Assembly: GCA_963693085.1 (NCBI GenBank)
Contig: OY856409.1
Location: 657,492,591 to 657,556,590 of the forward strand
From: Alisma plantago-aquatica
Lineage: Eukaryota; Streptophyta; Magnoliopsida; Alismatales; Alismataceae
DNA length: 64,000 nucleotides
Direction: 5' to 3'
Positions 1 through 12,681 of the stretch are shown here, in pieces. Under the pieces are notes generated by a model. The model had not been told where the DNA came from and ran no database searches. It saw only the letters and a list, made by a program, of their open reading frames with translations. Made by a program: the position numbers and the translations under genes. How positions within the stretch are numbered: the first letter of the stretch is position 1; every line of letters begins with the position of its first letter.

Positions 1-2082
1 GATGCATAGCAAGGGTAAAACATAGTTCGATATCAGGGTCACAAGCCACCTATATAAAAGCATATAAAAAATAGGTTTTAGTTTACATTAATTGCATGGA
101 ACCAAAAAATTATATTTTTATTACCCAAACTAGGTTATCAAAATGAAACTATGTGTTAGATTATATTTTCCCAAGTCCATAGCATTTTTTATTTCATTTT
201 GTGAATTATAGATTATTAGACATGAATTTAATAAATTCCAATCAATTAGAAAAATCCATAAAATCACATATTTATTGAATTGGAATTTGGAAATGAAATA
301 AATACCATTGAATAGAGAAGGATCCCATGATTGCGAAACATAGCTTTGCTTTTATATGACTTGTTACTGATTTAATATGGATTTACTAAATCCAACCGAC
401 AAATTTTTTTGATAGAGCACATGTGTAATTTCTTATCCTCTTAGAGAGGTGGGGCCCATTGAGCTGGGCATGTAGAGCCTAGACAAACACTTCAAGTCCT
501 CCCATATGAAAGTGTGGAAATAATAACCAAGAAAATTACTCATATTCCACCTCAAGGTGGGACAAAGATAACATTGAAATCAAGGGCATATAAGGGTTGG
601 GGATCTCAAGATTCTTCCCCAGCACTCTTGCAAGGAACCAAGGAACATGGACAAAATTCCAAGATTCAAACCTTGGATCTGAGTAGAGAATAAAGCTTGC
701 AAAGTATGTTATCATCTTTCTGGTGCTTTGCCATACTCAACAAGCTACATGTGGACCTGTGAACTTGTTAGAATAATGAGCAAGGTCCCTCATAAAGACT
801 GTTCTGGAAAAGAAACCAGAACCTGAGAAAGAGAAGAAACCAAGAAAAAAGAAGGTGTAGAACAAGTTTTGATGTCCAAGCAAGTATGTAGAACAAAATT
901 GATCAGCCAACCTTTAATGCTAATATCTACCTCATCGACTAGAAACCAACAATGCAAAATAGAGAAAGGGGGAGATATGAATGGGTGCTTGAAATTGAAG
1001 GAACCAAGCACACAAGGGGCTTCAAGAGGACCAAAAAGACAACTTTGGATAGTTTCCAGCCCTCACGACACTCTAGAGCATGCTGAAAAACTTGATCATT
1101 CAGGAAGAACAAAACTAGAGTAGGGAAGATATGTACATATCGATCGATGATGATCAAGGGCTTGGAGAAGATTGCTAGGGGTTAAACAATGCTGTATGGC
1201 TTTGTACTATAGGGGAGAAGGTCAGAAGCACTAGGATTCAAAGATGAAGAAGGAAATAGCGGAAAATAGATGCAAAGGACGTATGGGTTCGACAAGGAAT
1301 GGGATAGAAAAAAACTTGATATAGTTGGGGCTCTATGGTACATAATTGGATGAGGAAACTGACAAAAAGGAAATAAGAAGGCCATGATGCAAAGGAAGAT
1401 AAAGTGCAAGAGGGGTAACATCTCAGGGACTATAGAGTCTCAATGCTAGTAGGAACTAGGTGAGGAAGATAGAAGAAAGAAGAAGAAAACCCAAACTTGG
1501 AGTTCAATTTGGATCAGGAAACAAGCTGAGAGAGAGAGAGTGTGTGTCACATTGACTATAGGGAAATGAGATTTAAGAAAAACAATAATATCAGTCTAAT
1601 AAAATTTGGGATTTCATTATCAAGTATTGTCTTCTATAATCAAATTGGGATAGTTATCATCACATAATTAAGGTGAAACTTGGTCTCTAAGATAACTATG
1701 ACCTAATGAATCCAATTTTAATGTTAGATTTCAGTTTTGAAATTTAATTTTATGAGTTATAATACAATTATGGTTTAGTCTCATTTTATTAATATTTAGT
1801 GTAACTTAATATCATTATCATTAGCTTTCATTAACTAGAGTCCTAATCTCCCCATTTTGTTACCAACAAGGTTATATTATATTGTTATGCATGAATTAGG
1901 TAATTTTACTCATTTAACTCATTTAACTCATTAAGTCCATTAATATCAACATTAACTTATGTAGTGGCACATTTTTTATCCATCTAATGAAAGTTCCATT
2001 TATTATTTCATTTCATATATTACACAAAATATACTTCTTATTAATCATATTTTACTCATTATGCATACATTAGTGAAAAAAT
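1..2082. other. Unassigned AT-rich sequence
   Basis: I see no supportable gene, RNA or element boundary here. About 700-1500 is somewhat purine-rich on the + strand and carries only short overlapping reading frames on both strands, none resembling a known family. It could be old, unrecognisable repeat sequence. Confidence 0.5.
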
Positions 2083-2094
2083 ATGCATATATTA

Positions 2095-2256
2095 GCCGAC
2101 AAGGTGTGGCTCAAGTGGTCAAGCACGGTGTCCCCTAACAAAGGGACCCATGTTTGAATCCCAGTTGCCACCTTGATTTACCACCCTCCCTGGCATTTGG
2201 CCTCCACCACGGGCATGGGAGAGGGGGGGGAGAAATCTTTCTCTCTTAATCCCAAG
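2095..2256 (+). mobile_element. tRNA-derived SINE, full insertion with TSD
   Basis: A 162-bp insertion lies between two perfect 12-bp direct repeats, ATGCATATATTA at 2083-2094 and 2257-2268. Near its 5' end TGGCTCAAGTGG fits a Pol III A box. About 35 bp downstream, GTTTGAATCCC fits a B box (consensus GWTCRANNC). This order and spacing is that of tRNA-derived SINEs. The 3' end is pyrimidine-rich and lacks a clear A tail. An A-run precedes the left duplication, as expected for LINE-endonuclease target sites. I cannot assign a named SINE family. Confidence 0.8.
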
Positions 2257-2268
2257 ATGCATATATTA

Positions 2269-3482
2269 CATAATTAATCAATATCACTTACATATCAAGC
2301 ATCACTTAGGTTATTGAGTTTCTTGGATGATTATTAAGGCATCTTGTGTTATCATGAAACCTAATGAACACAATGGGTTACATACATTGTCAAGCATATG
2401 TAGATTAGGTTGGTTAAATATAATAAACTAGGGTTCAGTGCAAACAGATTAGGTTGGTTATACACAACATGACTATATTCCAAGCTCATGGTTAAACCCG
2501 CATATCGATTTCATGATCATATGATGGTTTTTTGCTCTAGGGTGTGATAGGGTTACATATGACCACGATTAAGGTTTATACATGAGTTGCACCAAGACAT
2601 GTGTATCTAATAGTCATTATGTTACAAACAAGTGTGTTAAGGTTTATGTGTATCCTTATTAGGCTAAAACTTAAGGTCTAAGCATAAAAGCAACATATCC
2701 AAGGGATTAAGGTTTCCAAAGTCAAGATGATAGGTTTTTATATGTTATAAACACAACCATACACCTTTCTCATGTCAATGTTGGGAGCCACATATCCTTT
2801 TTCCCTTTGGTTTTCTTTTCAAAGCATGAAAATGCTTAAAAATAGCAAGTGCATTGTCGATGATCAGGTTATCCAGTATGAAAATGCACTAGTTAATATG
2901 AATGGTATTATTTGGTATAGTTTTGGTCCCCTTGGCCATGAGATTTGAGATGGTCTTATCTCTAGTGTTAATTGTACCCACCTATATATTTATCTCGATG
3001 CCACTTCTTTGTACCACAACAAGGAAATGTGATATTGTCTCACTCTCTTTGCTGCTCTCCAGGAGGACCTGATGGGAAACGAGAAGAAGTTTCCTCCCAT
3101 GTGTGGATAGGAGGTGAAGGCTTCGGCTTGGAGGAAGAACTGGCATGGGGAAGACATGGGAAATGGAGTGCAATAGGCTGGTGATGCTAAGCTTCAAGCT
3201 TCTACGGGTAGTTTCTCGATTCAGCACACCCTTTCAAGGTATGTAGTCAGATCCATGGCCAATGCTTTTGCTTTGATTGTACCCTATGAACCACTTTATT
3301 GTGTCCTGCTAATTATGTTGTCATAGTAGAACATACTACTGATTATATAAAAATTGTGTTCATGTCTACGTGATCTGCTAAACAATCATGGTTTAATATA
3401 TTCTACGATCAAAGGAAGTTCCATATCATTAAAGTCTCATCTTTGCTTAATGGGCATGATCGTATGAAACTTGTCTTATAAA
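2269..3482. other. Unassigned sequence between SINE and LINE
   Basis: There is no recognisable gene. The sequence just before 3494 continues directly at 5118 once the LINE is removed, so 3225-3494 plus 5118 onward was one contiguous locus before the LINE inserted. I do not recognise that locus. Confidence 0.5.
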
Positions 3483-3494
3483 TTATTTGTCTTA
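3483..3494 (+). repeat. Target-site duplication, left copy (LINE)
   Basis: TTATTTGTCTTA occurs here and identically at 5106-5117. The two copies bracket the LINE. Confidence 0.85.
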
Positions 3495-4642
3495 GTAATC
3501 TGGTCCCCTATTATAGAAAAAATAAACACAAAACTCTCTGACTGGACAAATAACTTCCTCAATCTTTCAGGGAGACTTACCCTTCTAAACAGTGTCATCA
3601 CTCCCATCACCTCACACTTCCTGAGCTGTATCCCTCTCCCACCAAAAACAAAATCTATCTTTGACAAAGTTAGGAGAAATTTCCTTTGGAATAACTTCCA
3701 CAAATCTGAAAAACCAGGGAAACACTACCATCTAGTAAATTGGAAAACAATAGCTGCTCCTCTTGACCGGGTGGTTGGGGTATCTTAAATATTGAAACCC
3801 ATGCCTTCTGCCTTATTACAAAAATTATCAACAATCTGATCCAAAATAAATCAAAAATTTGGTCACAACTCATCAAACACAAATACTACAAAAAAATCCC
3901 CTCCCTGGCATATAGTCTCAAAAAAAATCTGCATCCCCCCTTTGGAAATACATAAAAAAAAATATCCAAAAAATAACTCAAATTATCAACACCCCTCCAC
4001 ACTCGCACCAGAATATCTCTTTCTGGTTCGATCCATGGTTTGAAAACAATTCAGTCATAAATCTTCACCCAAACTGGACCATCCCAAACAATCTACTTAA
4101 AATCAAAATTGATAAAGCTCTCCACCTTATAACAAGCAACAGAATAAACTCTCTTAAAAGATGCATCCTCATGCATCCCAGACAATGACGAATTCTGTAA
4201 TTTAAAGCTCTCCTTGGAAAACAACACCTCAAATAAAATAACGTGGAAATGGGGAAACACTTACTCGGTTAAGGGAGCCTACTCTTTTCTCACCTACAGA
4301 GGCTTCGCCTCACCCACCACAAAAATATGGAAACATAAATGGCCGCAAAAATATAAAACATTTTTGTGGCTTCTTCTGCATAACAAGTTGCTCACAGGAG
4401 AAAACCTTACAAAAAAGGGCTTCATCGGTCCTTTCAGATGTTCTCTATGCAAAACAAATTCTGACTCAGTTGATCACATCTTCTTCAAGTGTACCACCTC
4501 ACAAAACATCATCTTACACTACACACACAATTACATTTTAGATATCAAGGAAGCAACTTTCCCACCACAAATCACACCAAATAGACAATACAAAAACTTC
4601 AAGGGAAGCGAAATATTCATCACCATCAGTTGGAATCTCTAG
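3495..4642 (+). pseudogene. LINE ORF2 C-terminal remnant (RT thumb region and zf-RVT)
   Basis: The first block (3495-3788) has the plant LINE signature downstream of the RT core: a KLSDWTNNFLNLSGRLTLLN stretch, then SCIPLPPK and RRNFLWNNF. The frame shifts at about 3769: the expected GGWGILNIE continues in another frame to a stop near 3952. A third stretch near 4018 reads ISFWFDPWF, the typical motif before the zinc finger. 4214-4642 is the zf-RVT domain, with WKHKWPQKYKTFLWLLLHNK and a later C-x2-C (CSLC) followed by DHIFFKC. It would act in L1-type retrotransposition. There are at least two frameshifts and several stops, so it is not functional. Confidence 0.85.
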
Positions 4643-5105
4643 AAAGAAAGAAACAACTGAATGTTCAACAATAACCAAAAAATGAGACAAAATATTATAT
4701 CACAAATAGATGCAGATCTTCACATTCTATCAAAATGCAGGTAAACAAATAGAAGAAGGACAAGCTGATTCTGATGAAGGTGAATCGGAAGCCAGGTTTC
4801 TCTGCAACCTTAAAGCCATGGTGGATGACAAAACAGGAGTCAGCATAGTGTAGCAACATCAATGAAAACACCTAACTAGGATCTGAAAATCTTTTTCCTA
4901 GACTTTAGTTATTTTCTTCTTTAAATGCTTCCTGAGGCTTGTTAAAGGGGTGCCTCCCCCTCATCATCAGAACTTAGCCTTTATCTCCATCCGGCCCAAA
5001 CATTTTTATTATTTCCACTTCTCCTTGTACGAACTCACTAAAGCAGGTGTTTGCTTGCTTCGATGTGATTTAAATATATGCTATGACCTTTACCTCAAAA
5101 AAAAT
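3495..5105 (+). mobile_element. 5'-truncated L1-type LINE
   Basis: This is a 1.6-kb insertion bounded by perfect 12-bp duplications. It ends in an A-run at 5097-5104, with coding remnants of the C-terminal third of a plant LINE ORF2 followed by about 450 bp of 3' UTR. The endonuclease and RT catalytic core are absent, so it was truncated at the 5' end on insertion, as is usual for target-primed reverse transcription. The TSD is still perfect although the reading frame is broken several times. Confidence 0.85.
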
Positions 5106-5117
5106 TTATTTGTCTTA
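5106..5117 (+). repeat. Target-site duplication, right copy (LINE)
   Basis: Identical to 3483-3494 and directly follows the A-run of the LINE. Confidence 0.85.
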
Positions 5118-5574
5118 AGGTAGCTGCTGTTTGGAGTACATGGATCATATATGATGCTTAATATATAGAAAAATCTTCATGATCTCACTGTCTATATACA
5201 TGTTATAAATTTTATCAAATTACGACTCTATTACTGTGTTCTAAATCATGATCTATGGTGGAAAAAAACGCTTATTTTGTTAATCTCATTCAAAAATACA
5301 TACTACCCTCTATATACCAATTGTCTTATCCTAATCATAATGAACCTAGGATGAAAATGACCATACATAGGTCTAACACCTATCTAAAAAGGGGAAGATA
5401 AATAATGTATTAAATGTGAGGCTCTCTTGAACTATGTTGCTCTGTTGTGAGCAAATATGGAATAAAAAACTAGATGGAAACTAAACAAATATGGATTGCG
5501 TCTATACTACATGATCATATGAATAATTATGACCACACTGAATACTGCTTTTAGGACTTTGTCTTAGGGTCAAC
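5118..5574. other. Unassigned sequence
   Basis: This continues the pre-insertion locus interrupted at 3494. No gene or element is recognised. Confidence 0.4.
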
Positions 5575-6406
5575 TGTTGACGCCCATCCCATGGTACCAA
5601 CATGTCACATTGTGGTAACTGTGCACAATCTTGGGTATTGAAATTTAGGAGCTTTGCCCGCTTTGGGTTGACTGAAATGTCTAGGTGACAAAAATTCATA
5701 GGTTGACTGACTGACTATACCCTCGTGGTGTGACTGACTGACTGCACCCTCATGGTGTAACTGACTGACTGACTGCACCCTCATTGTGTGACTGTTTACT
5801 TACTACACCCTCGTGGTGTGACTGTTTATTGACTGTACCTTCATGGTATGGCTATAGCCTTTGATTACTTTATCACCTAAGATTTACTGAATGTATCTTG
5901 GTGCATATTTTGCTCCTTGACTGTTAAAATTACTGAAACTGGATATCATGGAAATGATGTTAGCTACTGCTTATCCTACATGAGTTTACTAGTTAGACTG
6001 TCTTTTTATGTATCTTACACCTTTGTGGCTACATACATGACTGGGAACTTTCCCCTGCATCTGGATCTTATAGGTACCTAGTTGATATTGGCTGAGGGTC
6101 GACGTGATGATCCTTCTGGCATAGATTATGAACACTAGAAATTGGCTCATGGATTTTATTTTGATATGAGATTTTGTTCTTTCTTTAAAGTTTAGACTAA
6201 ATGTTATTTTATTATTATAAGAGAACCATGCATGGTCTATGTTTTTATTTCCTATGAAACTTTGCTAAATTGACGAATCTTGCTTATGAATAAAGATATT
6301 TCTCTTTATGACTGATTCTCATATCGAGGGAGTGTTTTCTCCCTGATTGGAATAATGTTCCTTATGCTTCCATATTTTGTTTTTAAATCATATTTCTGGG
6401 GCGTTA
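5575..6406 (+). mobile_element. LTR-like segment, possible solo LTR
   Basis: The segment starts TGTTGACGCCC and ends GGGGCGTTACC, which are near inverted copies of each other and resemble Ty3/Gypsy LTR ends (TGTAACGCCCC / GGGGCGTTACA). A five-unit hairpin array sits near its start. The right end abuts sequence homologous to the interior of a Copia LTR, so there is a real junction at about 6406. I find no matching 5-bp duplication, and the left end rests only on the terminal motif. Confidence 0.4.
5717..5849 (+). repeat. Tandem array of five short hairpins (locus 1)
   Basis: There are five units spaced about 27-31 bp. Each has a 4-5 bp stem around a 5-nt loop: ACACC-CTCGT-GGTGT at 5805-5819, CACC-CTCAT-GGTG at 5745-5757, and GTACC-TTCAT-GGTAT at 5835-5849. 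The last unit changes both sides of one stem pair together. Spacers contain GACTGACTGA runs. The function is unknown. Confidence 0.8.
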
Positions 6407-7656
6407 CCTTTCTCCAACTATCTGAATTTCTCAGGTAGTAATGACGTGTGACTAGGCACCGATATTTGCTTGTGATATCATAATTAGTTATGGATATTAA
6501 CTTCTAACATAATTATAGACCTATAGGGTCACACACATATGATAAACTTAGATTAAAGGAGTTTATTCATGAATGATCTTTAGATTGATTGCTAAAGGTG
6601 TTTAGGTATTCAATTAAACAAATGAACTTCAAATTGACTGACTAGACTCTAAACTGACTAGTTCAAGTGTTGAACTGATCAGTTGGAGTGTTAAGTCAAT
6701 TTGAATCAATATTGGTTGAACTTTGCCTGAACTAGATAAGTGAAATGACCATCTCACAATGTGAAACTTCATTATGTGAGACAACCATTTCATTAGGTGA
6801 GATGACCAATTCACCTTCTGGATCACCCGATTCAGTTGTCAGTTCGATTGGAATAAGGATTGATGTTGATGTCATGTTTAGCATTAATCGGGCATTGAAT
6901 ACCAATGTGATTCAGAATAGGAAACTATGTGAACTGACCAGTTTGCTTAGTGAACCAATCAGCTCATGCACCAATCAACCAGTTGGGTGTGTGAACCGAT
7001 CGGTTCGTCTATGCAGGTTCTAGAAAATTCATGATTATGGACCCTTCTACTCCAACACAGACTGGGAACCCTGACCTTGACCTATATTATAAATTGAGGG
7101 ATATTGGGGGATTCCCCACACACAATTGAGAATTAGTTTCTCTGACAATTATTATCCTCTTTGGTTGTGTTAACCAATAGAGAGCTGAAGAAAGTCCTAC
7201 ATGATAAAGTGAGGGACAACAAGGGAGAGAACAAATGAGGACAATTGTGGGAGAGCATGTTAGTGACTAGTACGCCGACAGAAGGGGACAACTCCTTTCC
7301 GTTGTCTCTAGTAGCACAACATGGAGTTCCTGGTGGTCTGTGTGGACTAATCTAGAGGCAGGAGGCCATTGTCTTCCTCTAGGAGGATATCATCAACTGT
7401 TGTCTACGGTGCTGTACTAGGAGGACAGTGACAATGACTGTTTGAGTGATGATGCTACTGAATGAGTATGATGCTTCCTAAATAAGAAGCATCTACTGTA
7501 AGGGTAATGTCACTAGACTTTCTCCAAGACTAGGTATAACCCTATAAACCCTTTCTTCCTAAATGCATTGTTGTTGACACAATCTTGCTGTTTTGGAAAA
7601 TGGGCATTAATTTTTTTTTGTTTTCACTGCCTATATTTGTGCCCAATTTTCCTATA
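6407..7656 (+). repeat. 5' LTR of Copia copy 1, left-truncated
   Basis: This aligns with 13555-13941 plus 17024-17889. Homology begins abruptly at about 6407 and ends at CCTATA, corresponding to CCTACA at 17889. It contains repeated GTGAA/TTCAC motifs around 6740-7010. Confidence 0.8.
7083..7095 (+). promoter_or_regulatory. TATA-like element of the LTR promoter (copy 1, 5' LTR)
   Basis: TATATTATAAATT lies at the position where the other three LTRs of this family read CTATAAATAGA. It is the presumed Pol II start region (U3/R border). Confidence 0.5.
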
Positions 7657-7657
7657 G

Positions 7658-7670
7658 TGGTATATGAGCC
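7658..7670 (+). other. Primer binding site, copy 1
   Basis: TGGTATATGAGCC follows the LTR end after one base. It matches the initiator-Met tRNA complement TGGTATCAGAGCC except at two positions. This is where the tRNA would prime minus-strand DNA synthesis. Confidence 0.75.
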
Positions 7671-7802
7671 CCATCAATTTACTGTATCTGGGATTTAAAT
7701 TGATATGATCAGATTTAGTTTTCATTCTTTTATTATATACGATTTGAATATTAAAATGATTAATGTGTATTTTTAATTAAATTCCACATACGACTCCACA
7801 AA

Positions 7803-7806
<4 letters not shown>

Positions 7807-7836
<30 letters not shown>
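7807..7836 (+). repeat. (AT)n microsatellite in Copia leader
   Basis: An uninterrupted AT dinucleotide run lies about 150 bp downstream of the PBS. Copy 2 has a shorter run at the equivalent place (47310-47328), so the run belongs to the family and is not specific to this locus. Confidence 0.8.
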
Positions 7837-7838
<2 letters not shown>

Positions 7839-9067
7839 ATTTGCATGTGTCATCCTAAAATCAGTTTTAATGGTGGATGTAAAGCATGGTTATGGCCAAT
7901 AATCTTAGATCTTGTGTGCATGGTTGTGGTTATTTATTCCTATTGTTACTTGGTATGCGTACCTAGCCTCTCTCTTCCTTCTAAATGTAAATTAATTATC
8001 TTAGTCCTATTTTCCCTCAAATGTAACTTGAGGTTTCTATTTTCCAATGTAATAAGGAATAGGATAGTTTTAATTTATGCTTCGACATGAGATGACAATC
8101 TACACAAAGATGAAATGAGTGGATCGTGAGACAAAGTGATCGACTGGAGGACCAAGGAGGCCAGACGGCATGAGGATGAACTGATCGACTGGTGGTCCAA
8201 CTAACTGACTGGAGGAGTCCATACGATGCTTTAAACTAAGAGCTAGATGACCATATCAAGAGCCCAATCGAGCGACCAGGTCGCGAGACGACCGGTTTAA
8301 GAGTTGAACCGATCAACCCAGATTGATTTGAGAATAGATCTTCATCAACAATAGATTTCATATGATGTGGACCTTAGGTTGTAATAATTCCCTGTGGCTC
8401 CAAGGAATTACATTAGTATGGCCATAATCATTGCTTGTGTGTTTTAATTATTGCATGTTGTCATTTGTGGTTATAGTATGTATATGATCCATACTATAAG
8501 TATGTGGTGATTGGATATGTATATGTATTTATATATAAAATCCCTCAATACAATGTTAAGTCTTAGATGTCTTCCATATGCACTACACATGAAAAGCTTG
8601 ATCGACTAAGTGTGGGAACCTCAAGGGTGGTGCATCATTTATCTCTTAGAATTGTGATGGTAACAATGTGGGACTGCCAAATGGGGTGCATTATTATCGT
8701 GTTGTCTTTTATGTCAGGCTTAATTATGTGGTCTTAATGAGATTAAGCACCATAGACATGTAGATGACTATGGAAAAGAGTTGTGCATGTCATCTATCCA
8801 AAAATTGCATATGCACAATTGGCAAAAGTTGACGACCTTAATAATTGGTTATGGATGTTGGCGTTGGTCGGGTAACAATTTAGTTGTTTTGGATCATGGC
8901 TCACTAAAAGATTGTATGTTGCAATCTTTTGAATTGATACATGAGGGTTATCAATTTGAACAAAATAGTGGGAGTGATAATTAATTAAAATCCTAATTAA
9001 TATTGCTAACTTATGAAATATAAAAATCAAATATGTTTTGAGACGTTGTGATATTTCTTTATAGAAT

Positions 9068-9800
9068 CAAATGTCAAACAAAAACACGTTTTCATTGCAA
9101 CCAGTCCTTATGAAAGACAAAACCAAATGGGATTAACTTCCACATATGGTTTAGGATTTTGAGAAGCATTCTCATTGATGAGTGAAAGCTCTATGTCCTT
9201 AAAAGACAAGAGCCAGAGGAACCTGCTTGAAATATACCTAAGGCTAAAATCGATGCTTATCAAAAGCATGCCAATGATGCCATAGACATTGAGTACCTTA
9301 TGCTTTGTCATATGAACTATGAGTTTGATGAACAACATAAAAAATGGACATTCTTGAGATGGTAACACATTGTAAGAATCATGTAAAGCAAGAAAGTTAT
9401 AATGTTTCCAAAGCTCTATTTGAGTGCAAACTGACAAAGGGAAGTCCAGTAGAGCCCCATGTGCTCAATATGATTGGGCATGTGGAATGACTGGGATTTA
9501 TACCATGGATATGATTCTACAAATTTTTGCATGAATCACATAGTCACTTTATCAAATTCTTGGCATGTTGATGCCAAAGTCAGAATGAAGAAGGAAAAAT
9601 ATGTGACGGTGATCAATGGAAGTGAGTCCTAGGGAAAAGGCAAGCCAAGAAGAGTTTTGAGGCTAAGACTAAGTCCAAGTCTTCTACACTCAAGTTATGG
9701 ATAAGGGTAAGTGCAAAGGAATTTGTCCTTTCCACTTAAAGGAACAAAGGAAGAAGATGGAGATAGAGATCTCTACTTCATGTCCCTATAAGAAATAAGC
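9068..9800 (+). pseudogene. Copia gag remnant, copy 1
   Basis: This is collinear with the better preserved gag of copy 2 (48391-49208). Shared landmarks are the start context before MSNKN, the region reading KDKTKWD near 9113, and a lysine-rich segment at 9640-9770 before the expected zinc knuckle. It is broken by many stops and frameshifts. Gag would form the virus-like particle in the cytoplasm. Identification rests on collinearity more than on an intact motif. Confidence 0.65.
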
Positions 9801-10139
9801 TAGAACTGTAAGGATCAAGAGTTATTACCACTACAGTTGGAATCTATAATTCATGGGCATATAATATAATTATTGAATTGCTATTATGTACCTGCCATTG
9901 ATAAAACATCATGTATCTTGTATGGATAGGAATTGATGTTTCAATATAAAAGATGATATCTTGTATGGCAATGCCCTATGTATTTTAAGCTATAATAGAT
10001 AGTTGTATAGACAAATGTGTTTGAGACATATACATAATGACTTAATGACTCACACAATGAATGCCTACAACATTGTCATCTAGAGAACATAAACGAGAAA
10101 TGCATTCCTAGAATCCATATCATGGTTATCTGGACTCTT

Positions 10140-12640
10140 TTGGGTATCGAACCAATAGAGATATGCGAGTTTTATTTATTGAGGAACATGACAAAATGAT
10201 CTTCACTAGATTTAGTGGGAGAGAAACTATTCTATTAGGGCTCATACATACTAATGTATGTAGACCTTTTAGAATAAGTGCTATAGGTAGTTACTAGTAC
10301 ACTCATCATATTTACTGATGTTAACAATAGATATTGAAATTGGTATTTAATGAAATACAAGCATGAATCTCTTGAAGTGTTCAAGGAGATTATAAATGAA
10401 GTGTGTAACTAACTTAGTAAAAGTATTAAGATACTTTGATATTATTGATGTGGAAATACTTTGAACCAAGAGTTTGAGGACCTTTTGGAGAGACTGTGAT
10501 AGTGTATCACAATGAACTGCACCTAAAAACTAATGATGTGTCAGAAAGAAGGTATCACACCTTGTTAAGTCATGGTGCAATCATCAATTAAAATCTAGAT
10601 GATCTTACAATTTTTTTGGGCACATTCTTTACACTAAAACAATATACCATAAAAAATGGTTCAAAAGACACCATACGAGATATGGCATGAGAGGTTCCCC
10701 TATGCATCTTTTATAGTGATTAGGGATGAACCCTAAATAAGAAAATTGTTTCTTAAAAGGTTTTGTCCACAAATCACATAAATGTTATTTTGTTAAATAC
10801 TACTCTTATCCCAATCCTACAACAAAGTTTTTTGTTGATCTGGATGGTGTATTCGTGATGAGGAACTTAGTTCCAAAGGAATCAGTGGGAGTAAAATTGG
10901 AACCCAAAATGTTCGAGACAAACAAGAAAACATTGAACCTAAAGAGGATAGTAGGAACAATGAGAATCACAAGATGCTGTGGAATCTCAAGTTCCTCATG
11001 TAACACAAAACCTTATAGTTCTAATAGAACATGCCTTGAGTTTGAAAGATTATGATATCTTATAACTCAGAAAGGTGTTGAGTTGACCATAGATGATGAG
11101 TCAACAAACTACTTAGAAGCTATAGAGGGACCAAAGTTCGATAAATGGCTAGAGTCCATGAGATCAAAGATGGACTCCATGTATACCACCTGAAGGGGTA
11201 AAACCCATAGTGTGCATTTGGGTCTTCATGAAGAAGATCAACATGGAAGGTTGGATTGGTTGCAAAGAGCTTCAAACAAGTTCAAGGTGTTGAACATGAT
11301 GAAATTCTTTCACCAGTTATGATGGTTAAGTCCATCAAGATCATGATGACTATTACATCTTAGTATGGCTATGATATTTCATAATATGGATGTTAAAACT
11401 ACATTCCTTAGTAGGAATAATTATGAGGATGTCTATGTGACACAACCTAAAAGGTTTTATAAATCCAAGAATGCAAATAAAGTCTATAAGATACAAATGT
11501 CAATCTGTGGATTGAAGCAAGCATCTCAGAGTTGGAATATTCTATTTTGATAAGACAGTCAATGAGCTTGACTTGATTCAATGAAAGATGAAATATGTGA
11601 TTACAAAAGATTTACCGGGAGCATATTTATTCCACATAATGATGGACAATAACGTCCTTATCATATAAATATTAAAACCTATCAAGGAAAGTGCCTTCTT
11701 TGAAGAGTTTAGGTGAATCATCCTATGTGATAGAAATTGAGATCTATAGAGATAGATTTGGAAAACTTCTTGACCTAATAAAGATCATGTACATTTCCTA
11801 GATGATGAAAGGGTTCAACATACAAGACTCAATGAGAGAAAACTTGTCCATGTTCCATGGAGTTAGTTTCTCAGGAGCCTAGTGTACTAGTTCTTGTGAA
11901 CAACAGGAACATACAGATAGATGCCATATGCATTTGCAATTGGATCTATCTTGAATGCAATTTTACGAACTTATCCTATTATCATGTATGTATTGGACAT
12001 CATGAGAAAATGTCTAGTTATCTCGTATATATTGGACGTGGTGAAAGAATATATATACCTATCTAGTAATCTCATATGTATTGGACATGATGAAAGGGTA
12101 TATGTGAGATGCAAGTAAGAATCATTAGATTACCATAAATAACACCTTAGGTTCTTGTGAAGAACTAAAAGGATCCATTTCTTGAATATGGTAATAAGAA
12201 AGAGTTGGGTGTAAAGGGTTACACCAATGCAAGCTTCTAAACTGACAAATTAATGATTGCAATATAAAATTATGTTTGACCTTAAATGGAGATTGTAAGT
12301 TAGAAAGGATTCCAGGCTAATGATAGTTGTTTAAATCTAGAATAAAAGTTGAGTATCTGTGTGTTATGAGAACAATAAATGATATTGTATGGATCAAGAA
12401 GATCATATGGGTGAACTTGTGGGAGGTTCCAACCATTGATGTCACAGTAGAAATACTATGAAATCAATGGAGCTATTGGATAGGCATGGAATCTCAGATA
12501 GCATACTATGACACTTCCATCTCAAGTGAAAAGTTACATAGTGATGAGATGTGAAACTTGTAAAATACCAATGTGAAGCAAATGTTGCTAACCCTCTATA
12601 AAAGTTCTTAGGCAATAGAAATATGATGGACATGTTAAGA
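10140..12640 (+). pseudogene. Copia pol remnant, copy 1 (integrase, RT, RNase H)
   Basis: Near 10225 LGLIHTNVCRP matches the start of the integrase core (LIHTDVCGP). Near 10345-10480 YLMKYKHESLEVFKEIINEV and NQEFEDLLE follow the core, and near 10510-10590 the GTPQQNGVSERR region is visible across frames. 11365-11550 is reverse transcriptase: MDVKTTFLSRN, VYVTQPKRFYKSK and SICGLKQASQSWN. 11915-11985 reads MPYAFAIGSILNAILRT, the IPYA-x-GSLMYAM-x-TRPD region before RNase H, and 12215-12240 reads GYTNASF. Domain order integrase before RT shows Copia. Many stops and shifts rule out activity. Confidence 0.85.
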
Positions 12641-12681
12641 TCACTTGGAATAAGATTCGTGGGTGATTGGATCTAGGTGAA

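Noticed and set aside
2095..2256. A tRNA gene
   Set aside because: It has A and B boxes, but no cloverleaf could be formed and the 12-bp TSDs show a SINE insertion.
7807..7836. Microsatellite as an independent feature of interest
   Set aside because: The equivalent AT run in copy 2 shows that it is part of the Copia leader.
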